This document shows positions 41,437 to 50,363 of a stretch of 64,000 nt of DNA, one piece after another (position 1 is the first letter of the stretch; each line of letters starts with the position of its first letter). The notes beneath the pieces are model-generated. The model saw only the letters and a program-made list of their open reading frames with translations, had not been told where the DNA came from and made no database searches. Source of the stretch: JAJZNI01 sp035624785 (GTDB lineage Bacteria > Chloroflexota > Dormibacteria > Aeolococcales > Aeolococcaceae); contig DASPQV010000016.1 in the NCBI GenBank assembly GCA_035624785.1, forward strand, positions 1 to 64,000, written 5' to 3'. The position numbers and the translations under genes are program-made.

Positions 41437-44400
41437 TCAGCGGCGCCGGGCCCCCTCGCGGTCGGGAGCCCGTTGACGCTCGACCTCGAGGCGGTACGAG
41501 CCCTCGCCGAGCAGCGACTCGATGGCGCGCTCCAGAGCCGGGCCGGGCTCCACCCTCCACTCCTCGCCGAGGGCCACCTCGTCAACGGCTCGCTCACCGA
41601 TGAGCTGGAGCACGACCGGCGTCTCACCCGGGTGGCGCTCGAGCAGCGAGCGCAGCGCCGGAAGCCCTGGCTGCTGGCCGTGGTGAAGGCGCAGCCGCAC
41701 CCGGCTGTGGCTCCGCCAGGCGGCCAGGCGGACGTCCTCGAGGTCGTAGAGAGCTTCCGCGATGACGCTGATCTGCTCGCTCTCGGAGTGCTGCTCCTCC
41801 TCCTCGGTCGCCGCTGGCGTCCCCCCCGGGGCGGCGACCCGTCCGTTGCGGCCGGCCTGCACCCGCCCCCGCACCACCACCACCTGGTCGGGCCGCAGCA
41901 GGTTGGCACACTCCTCGAAGGTCCGGGCGAAGACCACGACCTCGCAGGCTCCGGAGAGGTCCTCCAGGGTCATGAAGGCCATCCGCTGGCCGCTGGTGCT
42001 GCGCCTCGGGATGAAGGCCCGAAGGTCGCGGATGGTGCCGCCGATCTGCACGTAGACACCGTCGAGGTGGCTGCCAAGGTCCCCGATCGACGTGTCCACC
42101 CTGCCCGCCAAGCGGTCGGCAACCCGCCGCAGTGGGTGGTCGCTCAGGTACATGCCGAGGTGCTCGCGCTCCCAGCGAAGCCGCTCGTCGGCGGCCAGCG
42201 GCGGCACCTCGGTGACCGTCCCGAACTCGTCGAAGGGGGACGGCGCGCTCTCCTCGGCCGCGTCATCCCCGAAGAGTGAGGCCTGGCCAAGCTCGCGCTC
42301 GCGCCGCACCTGGGTGGCGCGGTCCATGGCCCGATCCAATGCGGCCAGCAGACCTGCCCGCTCCCCCAGGCCGTCGCAGGCGCCGCTCTTGATCAGGGCC
42401 TCGAGAACCCGGCGGTTGAGCTCGCGGACACCAACCCGGAGGCAGAGGTCGTAGAGGCTGGTGAACGGGCCGCCCCGACGGCGCTCCTCCACCAGCTGCT
42501 CCATGACCCGCTCGCCGGCGTTCTTGATGTGGCCGAGCCCGTAGAGGATCTCCCCCTTGGCGGCATCACCGACCGCGAAACCCGCGTCGCTGCGGTTGAT
42601 GTCGGGAAGCTGCACGGTCAGGCCCCTGGCGTGCGCGTCCAGGATGGTCAGCTTGAGCTTGTCGAAATCGCCGGCCCGGCTGTTGAGCAGGGCGGTCATG
42701 TACTCCAGCGGGTAGTTGGCCTTGAGGTAGGCGGTCTGGTAGCCGATCAGCGCATAGGCATAGCTGTGGGCGGCGTTGAAGCCGTACCCGGCGAAGAACG
42801 CGATCAGGTCGAAGAGCTCGGCGGCGGTCCTCTCCTCCACCCCCCTGGCCACCGCTCCGGCCAGAAACTTCTCGCGCTGCTGGGCCATCTTGAGCTTGTC
42901 CTTCTTGCCCATGGCGGCGCGCAGGATGTCCGCCTCGCCCAGGCTGAAGCCGGCGACGGCGGAGGCGATCTTCATGACCTGGTCCTGGTAGATCATGGTT
43001 CCGAAGGTTTCGGCCAAGATCGGCTCCATCTCGGGGAGCAGGTAGGTGATCGGCTCCTCGCCGCGGCGCCGGCGGATGTACAGGTCCACCACCTTGCCCT
43101 CGAGCGGGCCGGGCCGGATCAGCGCGTTGGCGGCGGCCAGGTCCTCCAGCGAGTGCGGCTGCATGTCGATGAGGATGCGCTTGCCCAGGGTGGCCTCGAG
43201 CTGGAACACCCCGTGGGTGTCGGCCCTGCCGAGCAGCTCGTAGGTCTTGGCATCGTCGAGCGGGATGGCGTCGATGTCGAGCCGCTCGCCGCGAACCCTC
43301 TCGATGTTCTCGACAGCCTCCTCGATCACGGTGAGGTTGGCCAGGCCGAGGAAGTCCATCTTGAGCAGGCCGATCTTGCTGACCCCCTTCATGTCGAACT
43401 GGGTGACCACGCCCTCGTTGGCCGAGGTGGAGCGGCCCAGGGGAACGATGCCGGCGAGCGGCTCGGCCCCGATCACCACTCCCGCGGCATGGGTGGAGGC
43501 GTTGCGCGAGATACCCTCGAGGCGGCGAGCGACATCGATGATGTCGCGGGCCCACCGCTCGCCCTCGTAGAGCTCGTGAAGGTCGCGGGATTCGGCGAGG
43601 GCCCGGTCGAGGGTGATCCCGATGGTGGCGGGGACCAGCTTGGCCAGGCGGTCGACGTCGGGGAGCGGGACATCCAGCACCCGGCCCACATCGCGGATCG
43701 CCGCCCGGGCCGCCATGGTGCCGAAGGTGATGATCTGGGCCACCCGGTCCTGGCCGTACTTGGCGGTGACGTAGTGGAGGACCCGATCACGGCGGCGATC
43801 GTCGAAGTCGATGTCGATGTCGGGCATCTCGACCCGCTCGAGGTTGAGAAAGCGCTCGAAGATGAGGCCGTAGCGGAGCGGGTCGATGTTGGTGATCCGG
43901 AGCGTGTAGGCGACCAGCGAGCCGGCGGCGCTGCCCCGGCCGGGACCGACCACGACCCCGTCGCAGCGCGCCGCCCGGATCAGGTCCCAGACGATCAGGA
44001 AGTAGGCGGCGAAGCCGGTCCGGCGGATGACGTCCAGCTCCATTCGGAGCCGCTCGCGCGCTTCCCCGGGCGGCTCGTCACCGTACCGCTCTCGCAGCCC
44101 GCGGTCGCAGAGCTCAGCGAGGTAGGAATCGGCGTCGTGCCCCGGGGGGATGGGCGAATAGGCGGGCAGGTGGTGACGCCCGAGCTCCAGCTTCCAATCG
44201 CAGCGCTCGGCCACCGCCAGGGTGTTGGCGGCGGCCTCGCCGTAGGCCAGGAACCGCTCCCTCATCTGCCCGCCGGAGGTCAGATAGAAATGCGGACCGG
44301 AGAACTTGAGCCGCTTCTCATCATCGCGCCGGGACCCGGTCTGGAGGCAGAGGAGGATGTCGTGGGCGTCGGCGTCGGACGGATGGATGTAATGCGAGTC

Positions 44401-45048
44401 ATTGGTGCACACCAAGGGGGCGCCGGTGCGCCGGGCGATCTCCAGGAGGCCCTCGCGGACCGCGGCCTCCTCGGCCATGCCGTGGTCCTGCAGCTCCAGG
44501 AAGTAGCCGTCCGGACCGAAGATCTCGAGGTGCTGGCGGGCGACCCGCTCAGCCGCGTCCAGGTCCCCGCTCAGGATGGCCTGGGGAAGCTCTCCGCCGA
44601 CGCAGCCGGACAGGCAGATGAGGCCACGGCTGTGCTCGGCGAGCAGCGCCCTGTCGATCCGGGGCTTGTAGTAATAGCCCTCGAGATGCGCGGTGGTGAC
44701 CAGGGAGATCAGGTTGGTCCAGCCGTCGGCGTCCCTGGCCAGCAGCACCAGGTGGTTGGGATCGCGATCGGCCCGGCCCTCCTTGTCGCGGTGGGAACGC
44801 GGGGCCATGTAGACCTCGCAGCCGATGATCGGCTTTATCCCCGCGCTGACCGCCTCGGTGTAGAGGTCGACGGCGCCGTACAGGACGCCGTGGTCGGTGA
44901 TCGCCAGCGCCGGCTGTCCCATCTCGGCGGCGCGCTTCACCAGCTCGGTGATGCGCGAGGCTCCGTCGAGGAGCGAGAACTCACTGTGGGTGTGGAGGTG
45001 GACGAAGGGCTCCGCCCCGCCCGTTGCGGTCGCCTCCGCCTCGGTCAT
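41437..45048 (-). CDS. dnaE: DNA polymerase III alpha subunit
   Basis: This replicative polymerase has 1203 residues. The N-terminal PHP domain starts FVHLHTHSEFSLLDGASRI and retains metal-type His residues. The Pol III palm has the catalytic acids in PDIDIDFDDRRRDRV and the preceding VVGPGRGSAAGSLVAYTL. A tandem HhH region, an OB-fold (VQIGGTIRDLRAFIPRRS, FMTLEDLSGACEVVVF) and a shortened C-terminus follow. GGAGGG lies just before ATG 45048, and a TATCGT box about 40 bases upstream may be its -10. The divergent DedA-type gene shares the upstream region. No other replisome gene is near. Confidence 0.96.
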   Translation of the reverse strand: MTEAEATATGGAEPFVHLHTHSEFSLLDGASRITELVKRAAEMGQPALAITDHGVLYGAVDLYTEAVSAGIKPIIGCEVYMAPRSHRDKEGRADRDPNHLVLLARDADGWTNLISLVTTAHLEGYYYKPRIDRALLAEHSRGLICLSGCVGGELPQAILSGDLDAAERVARQHLEIFGPDGYFLELQDHGMAEEAAVREGLLEIARRTGAPLVCTNDSHYIHPSDADAHDILLCLQTGSRRDDEKRLKFSGPHFYLTSGGQMRERFLAYGEAAANTLAVAERCDWKLELGRHHLPAYSPIPPGHDADSYLAELCDRGLRERYGDEPPGEARERLRMELDVIRRTGFAAYFLIVWDLIRAARCDGVVVGPGRGSAAGSLVAYTLRITNIDPLRYGLIFERFLNLERVEMPDIDIDFDDRRRDRVLHYVTAKYGQDRVAQIITFGTMAARAAIRDVGRVLDVPLPDVDRLAKLVPATIGITLDRALAESRDLHELYEGERWARDIIDVARRLEGISRNASTHAAGVVIGAEPLAGIVPLGRSTSANEGVVTQFDMKGVSKIGLLKMDFLGLANLTVIEEAVENIERVRGERLDIDAIPLDDAKTYELLGRADTHGVFQLEATLGKRILIDMQPHSLEDLAAANALIRPGPLEGKVVDLYIRRRRGEEPITYLLPEMEPILAETFGTMIYQDQVMKIASAVAGFSLGEADILRAAMGKKDKLKMAQQREKFLAGAVARGVEERTAAELFDLIAFFAGYGFNAAHSYAYALIGYQTAYLKANYPLEYMTALLNSRAGDFDKLKLTILDAHARGLTVQLPDINRSDAGFAVGDAAKGEILYGLGHIKNAGERVMEQLVEERRRGGPFTSLYDLCLRVGVRELNRRVLEALIKSGACDGLGERAGLLAALDRAMDRATQVRRERELGQASLFGDDAAEESAPSPFDEFGTVTEVPPLAADERLRWEREHLGMYLSDHPLRRVADRLAGRVDTSIGDLGSHLDGVYVQIGGTIRDLRAFIPRRSTSGQRMAFMTLEDLSGACEVVVFARTFEECANLLRPDQVVVVRGRVQAGRNGRVAAPGGTPAATEEEEQHSESEQISVIAEALYDLEDVRLAAWRSHSRVRLRLHHGQQPGLPALRSLLERHPGETPVVLQLIGERAVDEVALGEEWRVEPGPALERAIESLLGEGSYRLEVERQRAPDREGARRR

Positions 45049-45202
45049 CACCCTCCGCCGCCCTGAAGTTTCGAACGCGCGTACGATACCATGCGACCGC
45101 GCCGGCCCACCCGGTGCGATCCGCCAGCCGGGCGTGTCTCGTGCCGACCTGGTCAAGAGCCGGAATTGTCCCGGCGCCGCTGCTATCCTGACCCCGCCGC
45201 CC

Positions 45203-46165
45203 GTGGCTGCCGACCTCAGCATCGCTCTCCTCACCGGGCTGCACGGTGCCGCAGCGACCGTGCTGATCTGCTCGCTCCTGCTCATCGACGAGGCGGGAGT
45301 GCCGCTGTTCTTCGCCCCCAACGAGGTCCTGCTCATGCTCGGCGGCCTGCTGCTGGCCTCGGGCGGTCTCAGCCCGGTGGTGTTCCCGCCACTCGCCGTC
45401 CTGGCCCTGCTGGCCGGCTCCTTCACCGGGTTCAGCTGGGCCAGGGCGGTCGGCCCCACTCATCTCCAGACCATCGCCCGGCGCCTGGGCGGGGCGCGGT
45501 ACTACGAGCGAGCCGTCAGCCGGGCCTCGGGGGCCAGCCCCAGGCATCTGATGGCGGCCCGCTTGGTCCCGGGGATCCGCGTCTACGTGAGCCTGGCGGC
45601 GGGGGCGGGCCAGATGGCCCCGGGCAGGTTCCTGAGGGGCAACGTCCCCGCGGTGGTGGCCTGGGCGGCGGGCACCATGGGAATCGGATTCGTCGCCGGC
45701 ATCCCGGTGATCCATTTCCTCGGCTACGTTCAGAACCTGGCCCTGAGCGGCGCGGTCTTCATCCTTCTCGGCTTCTTCGCCTGGCGGGCGGTGCGCCGCG
45801 CCCCGACCAACCGGGACGCCCGCCACCCGGGACCCTTCGCGGGCATCCGCAGAGCTCACCGCTACGTCCTCGCGGCCGCCCTGGACGCGGGCATCGTGGC
45901 GACCCTCACGGTGGGCGTCGACCTCATCGTGCTGGCGGCGCTCCACGTGCACATCCCATTCGTCCCCGCCGAGAGCATCTTCGAGCCGCTGACCATCGTC
46001 GCCAGCGTGGCCCTCTTCTATGCGGTGGTCAGCCGGCGCAGCTCGGCGGGCCGCACCGCGGGAGAGCGTCTCCTCGACGTCGGCTACGGACGGGGCCGCG
46101 GCCACGCCGAGGGGGGCAGCGCCAGCCAGGCCCGGCGGGGAGCGACCTTGGACCTGATCCGCTGA
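45203..46165 (+). CDS. DedA-type membrane protein fused to an RDD-like domain
   Basis: Residues 1-200 of this 320-residue protein form a DedA/SNARE-associated module: GVPLFFAPNEVLLMLGGLLL, then the typical ARLVPGIRVYVSLAAGAGQM and a late helix. DedA proteins are lipid flippase-like transporters needed for envelope function. Residues about 225-300 look like an RDD domain: HRYVLAAALDAGIVATLTV with Arg and Asp in the right places, a second helix, then SSAGRTAGERLLDVGY. The joining of the two is unusual. GTG 45203 was chosen because the preceding codons overlap dnaE antisense and are not membrane-like. TATCCT lies 13 bases upstream. Confidence 0.78.
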   Translation: MAADLSIALLTGLHGAAATVLICSLLLIDEAGVPLFFAPNEVLLMLGGLLLASGGLSPVVFPPLAVLALLAGSFTGFSWARAVGPTHLQTIARRLGGARYYERAVSRASGASPRHLMAARLVPGIRVYVSLAAGAGQMAPGRFLRGNVPAVVAWAAGTMGIGFVAGIPVIHFLGYVQNLALSGAVFILLGFFAWRAVRRAPTNRDARHPGPFAGIRRAHRYVLAAALDAGIVATLTVGVDLIVLAALHVHIPFVPAESIFEPLTIVASVALFYAVVSRRSSAGRTAGERLLDVGYGRGRGHAEGGSASQARRGATLDLIR

Positions 46166-46316
46166 GGCCCATGGCCCCTTGAGCCACCGGGTGAACGCGC
46201 CACCATGGTCGGCGGAGCCAGTACGACGTCGGCTGCCGGCAGCCGCCGGGCTGCCCCCGCGAGCGGTTTCCGCTCGTCCGCAGATGCCCGGCCCGCCGGA
46301 CCAGAGGAGAACCGCG

Positions 46317-47489
46317 ATGTCCGGGACGAGCATGGCAGATACCGGCGGGTCCGCCCGGGTTGCCGAGAGCAAGCGCGCCGACCTGGCGGGCCCGGGAATC
46401 GGGACCTATGAAGAGGTGGCCGAAGCCCTGCCCCGTGACTATCGACCCCGGCTGGGACCGCGGCAGACCCAGGAGGCGCTCTTCGAGGTCAAACGGCTCA
46501 TCGAGGATTCGCTGTGCGCCGAGCTCGGGCTCACCATGGTGCAGGTGCCGTTGATCGTGAGCAGTGAGAGCGGGGTCAACGACATGCTGGACCGCGACGG
46601 CTCACGCACCCCGATCCGCTTTCACATCAGCAACGACGGCGATCGCCATCCCATCGACGCCGAGGTGGTCCAGGCGGCGACGAAGTGGAAGCGGCTTGCC
46701 CTGGCTCAATTCGGGATGGGTCCCGGTGAAGGGCTCTGCACCGACATGCGGGCGGTACGCAAGGACTACTTCCTCGACCACGACCACAGCGCCTACGTGG
46801 ACCAGTGGGATTGGGAGCTGGCGATCCAGCCCGAGCAGCGCAACCTGGAGTTCCTCAAGGACATCGTCACCCGGATCTGGCGGGTCCTCAAGACCGCTGA
46901 GGCGCAGGCCCACCGCCACTTCCCCGCCCTGATGGACGGCCATCCCGACCTTCCCGACGAGCTGCGCTTCCTGCACGCCGAGGAGTTGCTGGAACGCTAC
47001 CCCAACCTGCCCCGCAAGCAGCGCGAGACCCTCATCCTCCAGGAGATCCCGGCCATCTTCATCGTCGGCATCGGGTGGACCCTGGCCGACGGCTTCCCTC
47101 ACGAGATGCGCGCCGCCGACTACGATGACTGGTCGACTCCGGTCACCGCTGAGGACGGGCGGCCCACCCACGGGCTGAACGGGGACCTGCTGGTCTGGAA
47201 CCCGGTGACCCGGCGTCGCCACGAGCTCTCCTCGATGGGGATCAGGGTGGACGGCGTGGCCCTGCGCCGCCAGCTCGAGCTGACCGGTCAAACCGATTGG
47301 CTCGGCCTCCCCTACCACCGGGCCATCCTCGAGAACCGGGTGCCGCTCAGCATCGGGGGCGGGATCGGGCAGTCCCGCACCCAGATGCTCCTGCTCCGCA
47401 AGGCGCATCTCGGCGAGGTCAGCGTCACCGTCTGGCCGGAGATCCTCAACGAGCTCTGCGGGGCGCGCGGGATCCCGGTGCTGCGGTGA
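46317..47489 (+). CDS. asnA: Aspartate-ammonia ligase
   Basis: AsnA makes asparagine from aspartate and ammonia with ATP, and has a class II aminoacyl-tRNA synthetase fold. The 390-residue protein matches throughout: ELGLTMVQVPLIV, SAYVDQWDWELAI, FIVGIGWTLADGFPHEMRA, DYDDWSTP, LNGDLLVWNPV and the motif 3 region IGGGIGQSRTQMLLL. It is about 60 residues longer than the E. coli enzyme, mainly at the N-terminus. AGAGGAGAA lies just before ATG 46317. The gene stands alone. With GatCAB also present, the cell has two routes bearing on Asn supply. Confidence 0.94.
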   Translation: MSGTSMADTGGSARVAESKRADLAGPGIGTYEEVAEALPRDYRPRLGPRQTQEALFEVKRLIEDSLCAELGLTMVQVPLIVSSESGVNDMLDRDGSRTPIRFHISNDGDRHPIDAEVVQAATKWKRLALAQFGMGPGEGLCTDMRAVRKDYFLDHDHSAYVDQWDWELAIQPEQRNLEFLKDIVTRIWRVLKTAEAQAHRHFPALMDGHPDLPDELRFLHAEELLERYPNLPRKQRETLILQEIPAIFIVGIGWTLADGFPHEMRAADYDDWSTPVTAEDGRPTHGLNGDLLVWNPVTRRRHELSSMGIRVDGVALRRQLELTGQTDWLGLPYHRAILENRVPLSIGGGIGQSRTQMLLLRKAHLGEVSVTVWPEILNELCGARGIPVLR

Positions 47490-48011
47490 GCTGATCAGGC
47501 GGGGCCCGGGCGCCTCCCGGGATCGGGAGAGCCGCGCCGGCCGAGCCGCCTGACGCCGCTTCGGAGGGCCAGCGCAACCGGGAGGAGGAGGCCGGCCATA
47601 GGCGACAGCGACATGAGCAGGAGGGAACAGGCGGCCGAGTCCTGGAGCGAGGTGGGGGCGGAGGCGGTGACGGCGGCGAGCCTGGACATGACCTGCCGCG
47701 ACAGCGTCGCACCGGGTTCCTTGCAACCTCATGACGCCGCGTGCCGTCGGGGGACCACGAAGGGGGCAGCGCACCATCAGCCGGTTCACGATGCGCCCCA
47801 GGGATGGCGGCGACTGGATCGCCACGGCGTCCCGGCACTGGAACCTGGACCGCTCCAAGTCCCGCTGGCAAGGTCCTCGGCCGCGGCCTCCGCCCGCTGG
47901 CCCCGAGGCGGCCCGGCCGTGACCGCAGCCGCGCAAGCCCGTGACCGTGGGCGCGGCAAGTCGTCACGGTTCGGCACACACCCGGAGGGAGGCGCCAATA
48001 CACTCGCCTTG
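47490..48011. other. Gene-free stretch between asnA and the solute-binding gene
   Basis: Just after asnA a 6-bp stem (47505-47510 with 47516-47521) could be a weak terminator. A minus-strand reading frame at 47495-47689 would give a 64-residue peptide with one hydrophobic segment, but it lacks a good ribosome site and I do not call it. The right end holds the -10 box of the next gene. Confidence 0.4.
47999..48004 (+). promoter_or_regulatory. -10 box of a leaderless promoter (solute-binding-type gene)
   Basis: TACACT is followed by seven bases and the GTG at 48012. It decides the start of the next gene, whose upstream reading frame is otherwise open for 133 codons. Confidence 0.5.
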
Positions 48012-48722
48012 GTGGAGACCCTGCGACTCATCTGCGCGGACTTCGACGCGCCGCCGATGTTCCGATCGACGGTCAGCGGCCGCCGTGAAGGATTCGACCC
48101 CGATGCCGCGGCCCTGGTGGCACGGCACCTCGGACGCTCCATCGAGTGGATCCGCACCACCTGGGCGGAGATGGTGCCGACCCTGCTCGGCGGACGCGGA
48201 GACGCGGTGTGGTGCTGGCTCACGGCCACGGACGAGCGGGCCCTGGTGGTCGATTTCACCGCCCCGTACGCGTACTTCGACGACGCGATCCTGGTGCGCG
48301 CCGACAGCCCCATCCGCGAGCCGAGGGATCTGAAGGGTCGGATCGTGGGCGCGGTCGCGAGCGGCAACAGCTCCCGGGTGGCGCGCGACCTCGGGGCGAC
48401 CGTCGTCCCCTTCTACGGCGTCGGCGACCACATCTCCCAGATGGTGGCCGCCCTCCGGGCCGGCAAGGTCCAGGCTGTGGTCGACGATGACGCCGCCTGG
48501 CTTCCCCTGCAGCGGGAGGCCGACCTCCGGGTCGCTTTCCGCGTGCCCACCCGGCAGCCCTGCGCCGCCGCGGTGTCCAAGAAGCGGCCGGATCTCCGGG
48601 ACGAGATCAGCCGTGGGATCAGCGCGGCGATCGCCAACGGTTCGCTGGCGACCGCGTGGGCAGCCTGGCTGCCCCAGCTTTCCTGCCCTTTCGACCGATC
48701 AGCCGCGGGACGCTCCACCTGA
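48012..48722 (+). CDS. Solute-binding protein family 3-like protein without signal peptide
   Basis: The 236-residue protein resembles the amino-acid-type periplasmic binding proteins: LRLICADFDAPPMF, GFDPDAAALVARHLGRSIEW, the VVDFTAPYAYFDDAILVRADS segment split by the ligand cleft, REPRDLKGRIVGAVASGNS and ISQMVAALRAGKVQAVVDDD. It starts without any signal peptide or lipobox when the GTG at 48012 is used, and no ABC permease or ATPase gene is nearby. It may sense a ligand in the cytosol or use an unrecognised export route. The upstream in-frame codons are Arg/Ala-rich and do not supply a signal sequence. Confidence 0.72.
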   Translation: METLRLICADFDAPPMFRSTVSGRREGFDPDAAALVARHLGRSIEWIRTTWAEMVPTLLGGRGDAVWCWLTATDERALVVDFTAPYAYFDDAILVRADSPIREPRDLKGRIVGAVASGNSSRVARDLGATVVPFYGVGDHISQMVAALRAGKVQAVVDDDAAWLPLQREADLRVAFRVPTRQPCAAAVSKKRPDLRDEISRGISAAIANGSLATAWAAWLPQLSCPFDRSAAGRST

Positions 48723-48744
48723 CCGGTGGTCCGGTCCGCGCGGC

Positions 48745-48766
48745 TGGCGGGTGCGGCGCCCCGCCA
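48745..48766. terminator. Hairpin between convergent genes
   Basis: TGGCGGG (48745-48751) pairs with CCCGCCA (48760-48766) around an 8-base loop, in the 58-bp gap between two convergent genes. CCGCG and CGCGG flank it and could extend the structure. No T-tract. Confidence 0.45.
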
Positions 48767-48780
48767 CCTCCAGCCCGCGG

Positions 48781-50025
48781 CTACTCCGACCCCTGGCGGA
48801 CCAGGGACGTCACGGACTCGACGTGGTGGGTCTGCGGAAACATGTCGACCAGGTCCAGCCGCTCGACCAGGTATGGTCCCGAGGCGACCAGGACGTGCAG
48901 GTCGCGGGCCAGGGTAGCCGGGTCGCACGAGACGTAGACCAGCCGCCGCGGGCCGGCCAGCGCCAGCCAGGCCGTGACCGGGCCGGCGCATCCGGCGCGG
49001 GGCGGATCGAGGACCAGGCGGTCCACCGGGGCCTCGGCGGCGACCTCCGGCAGGGCCACCTCGACGGGTGCGACCACATAGCGAAGGCGCTCGGCGGCCT
49101 CGTTGATCCGGGCGTTGAGCCGGCCCATCCGGGCGGCGGTGCGATTGCTGTCGATGCAGACCACCTCGCGGGCATCGGTGGCGACGGCCACGCTCAGCAC
49201 CCCGATGCCGGCGTAGGCATCGACGACCCGACAGCCGTGGACGTCACCGAGAGCGTCGAGAACCCGACCATACAACGCCTCCAGGTGTCCCCAGCTCACC
49301 TGGATGAAGGAGTCGGAGGCGACCCGGAAGGTGCGGCCGCGCCATGCCAGCGTGGTCAGGCCGGTGCTCCATCGCTGCTCGCCGGGCAGGGACGCCGCCA
49401 TCCGATCGAGGAACGCCCGATCCAGCGCGGCCGCCGGCTTGGTCCGGAGCAGAAGCTCGTTCCCCGCCTCCCCGGCGGTGACCTGAAGCACGGAGCCGTC
49501 GGGAGCGCCGCTGCGCCCGACCAGCTCGCCCAGCAGGGGAAGCGCCCGGGTTATCGCGGGGTGGTGGATGAGGCAGTCGTCGACCGCCACCTTCCGCCAG
49601 CTGCGGGCACGGTTGAAACCCAGGGCGGCCTCGCCTTCCGGTCCCTCTCCCGGGATCACGTGGAACTCCCCGCGCCACCGATAGCGCCAGGGATCGTCCA
49701 TGCCATGGACAGCGGGAGGCGGGACCGCCACCTCGGCACGGCGGAGGGCGTCGAGCAGGACCTCACGCTTCAACTCGAGCTGGCGCGCGTAGGCGACGTG
49801 CTGGAGCTGGCAGCCACCGCACTCCGGTACGTAGGGGCAGGGGGGTGCCACGCGGTCCGGCGACGCCTCCAGCACCCGCTCGGTGCGGGCGAACCAGCTG
49901 CGCTGACGGCGGAAGGTGAGGGCGGCCTCGACGAGCTCCCCGGGGATGGCACCATCCACCATCAGGGTGGCACCGACCGCATGGGCGAGGCAGAGTCCGC
50001 CGTGGACCATGCGCTCGCAGCGCAC
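48781..50025 (-). CDS. 23S rRNA/tRNA m5U methyltransferase, RlmD/TrmA family
   Basis: The 414-residue protein has the iron-sulphur cluster motif CPYVPECGGCQLQH, then the class I methyltransferase domain with VVDAYAGIGVLSVAVA, VVCIDSNRTAARMGRLN, LVLDPPRAGC and the catalytic Cys in YVSCDPATLARDL. It should make 5-methyluridine in rRNA or tRNA; RlmD, RlmCD and TrmA cannot be told apart here. The start is uncertain: the frame is open for about 18 more codons upstream, with TRLTVRCERMV resembling the end of a TRAM strand, so the N-terminus may be slightly longer than listed. Confidence 0.88.
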   Translation of the reverse strand: MRCERMVHGGLCLAHAVGATLMVDGAIPGELVEAALTFRRQRSWFARTERVLEASPDRVAPPCPYVPECGGCQLQHVAYARQLELKREVLLDALRRAEVAVPPPAVHGMDDPWRYRWRGEFHVIPGEGPEGEAALGFNRARSWRKVAVDDCLIHHPAITRALPLLGELVGRSGAPDGSVLQVTAGEAGNELLLRTKPAAALDRAFLDRMAASLPGEQRWSTGLTTLAWRGRTFRVASDSFIQVSWGHLEALYGRVLDALGDVHGCRVVDAYAGIGVLSVAVATDAREVVCIDSNRTAARMGRLNARINEAAERLRYVVAPVEVALPEVAAEAPVDRLVLDPPRAGCAGPVTAWLALAGPRRLVYVSCDPATLARDLHVLVASGPYLVERLDLVDMFPQTHHVESVTSLVRQGSE

Positions 50026-50363
50026 GGTGAGCCGGGTGCCCGGCTCCAGATGCGCGGCGGGTAGCGTGCTAATCGGGAGTCGCGGGGGTGGTGCTTCGTT
50101 TCAGTCCGGGCACTCTCGCGCCTTGACCGGCGCTCGGAGCCCTCGCCTCGGCGGCCTTGCGACGGCCGCCTGCGGCGAACCTGCGCTCAGCACGCACCCC
50201 CACGCCCCCTGCGGTTTCCACCCACCTCGGCTCCAAGTCAGCGCTCGGCGCATGCCTCGGGGCTGGGGGCAAACCATCGATCACCACCGGCAGTGTCTTC
50301 TCGTCGCGAGGGTTAGGGACAGCAGCGTCCGAAATCTGGTGAGTACCACCGCGCCACGCCCGA
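50026..50363. other. Gene-free stretch with REP-like element
   Basis: No coding region here convinces me. The short frames on both strands are Arg/Pro/Ala-rich without ribosome sites. The notable content is the second copy of the GGGTTAGGGACAG element, listed separately, about 25 bases beyond the gatB stop. Confidence 0.4.
50308..50341. repeat. REP-like intergenic element, copy B
   Basis: GGGTTAGGGACAG, five bases, TCC, AA and TGGT recur here as at 14085-14117. In this copy GGAC and GTCC bracket six bases, a short hairpin. Both copies lie in gene gaps next to housekeeping genes. Confidence 0.5.

Noticed and set aside
42529..45066. Long plus-strand frame opposite dnaE
   Set aside because: It is antisense to conserved polymerase motifs, and its translation is a typical Val/Asp/Gly-rich shadow.
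47495..47689. Minus-strand 64-codon frame with one hydrophobic segment
   Set aside because: It has a weak ribosome site, no promoter box and no recognisable family. The hydrophobic run can arise by chance in this composition.
47700..47735. GGAACC on the minus strand as a second ECF promoter
   Set aside because: No CGTA, CGTC or CGAC lies at 15-17 bases from it, and no firm gene follows.
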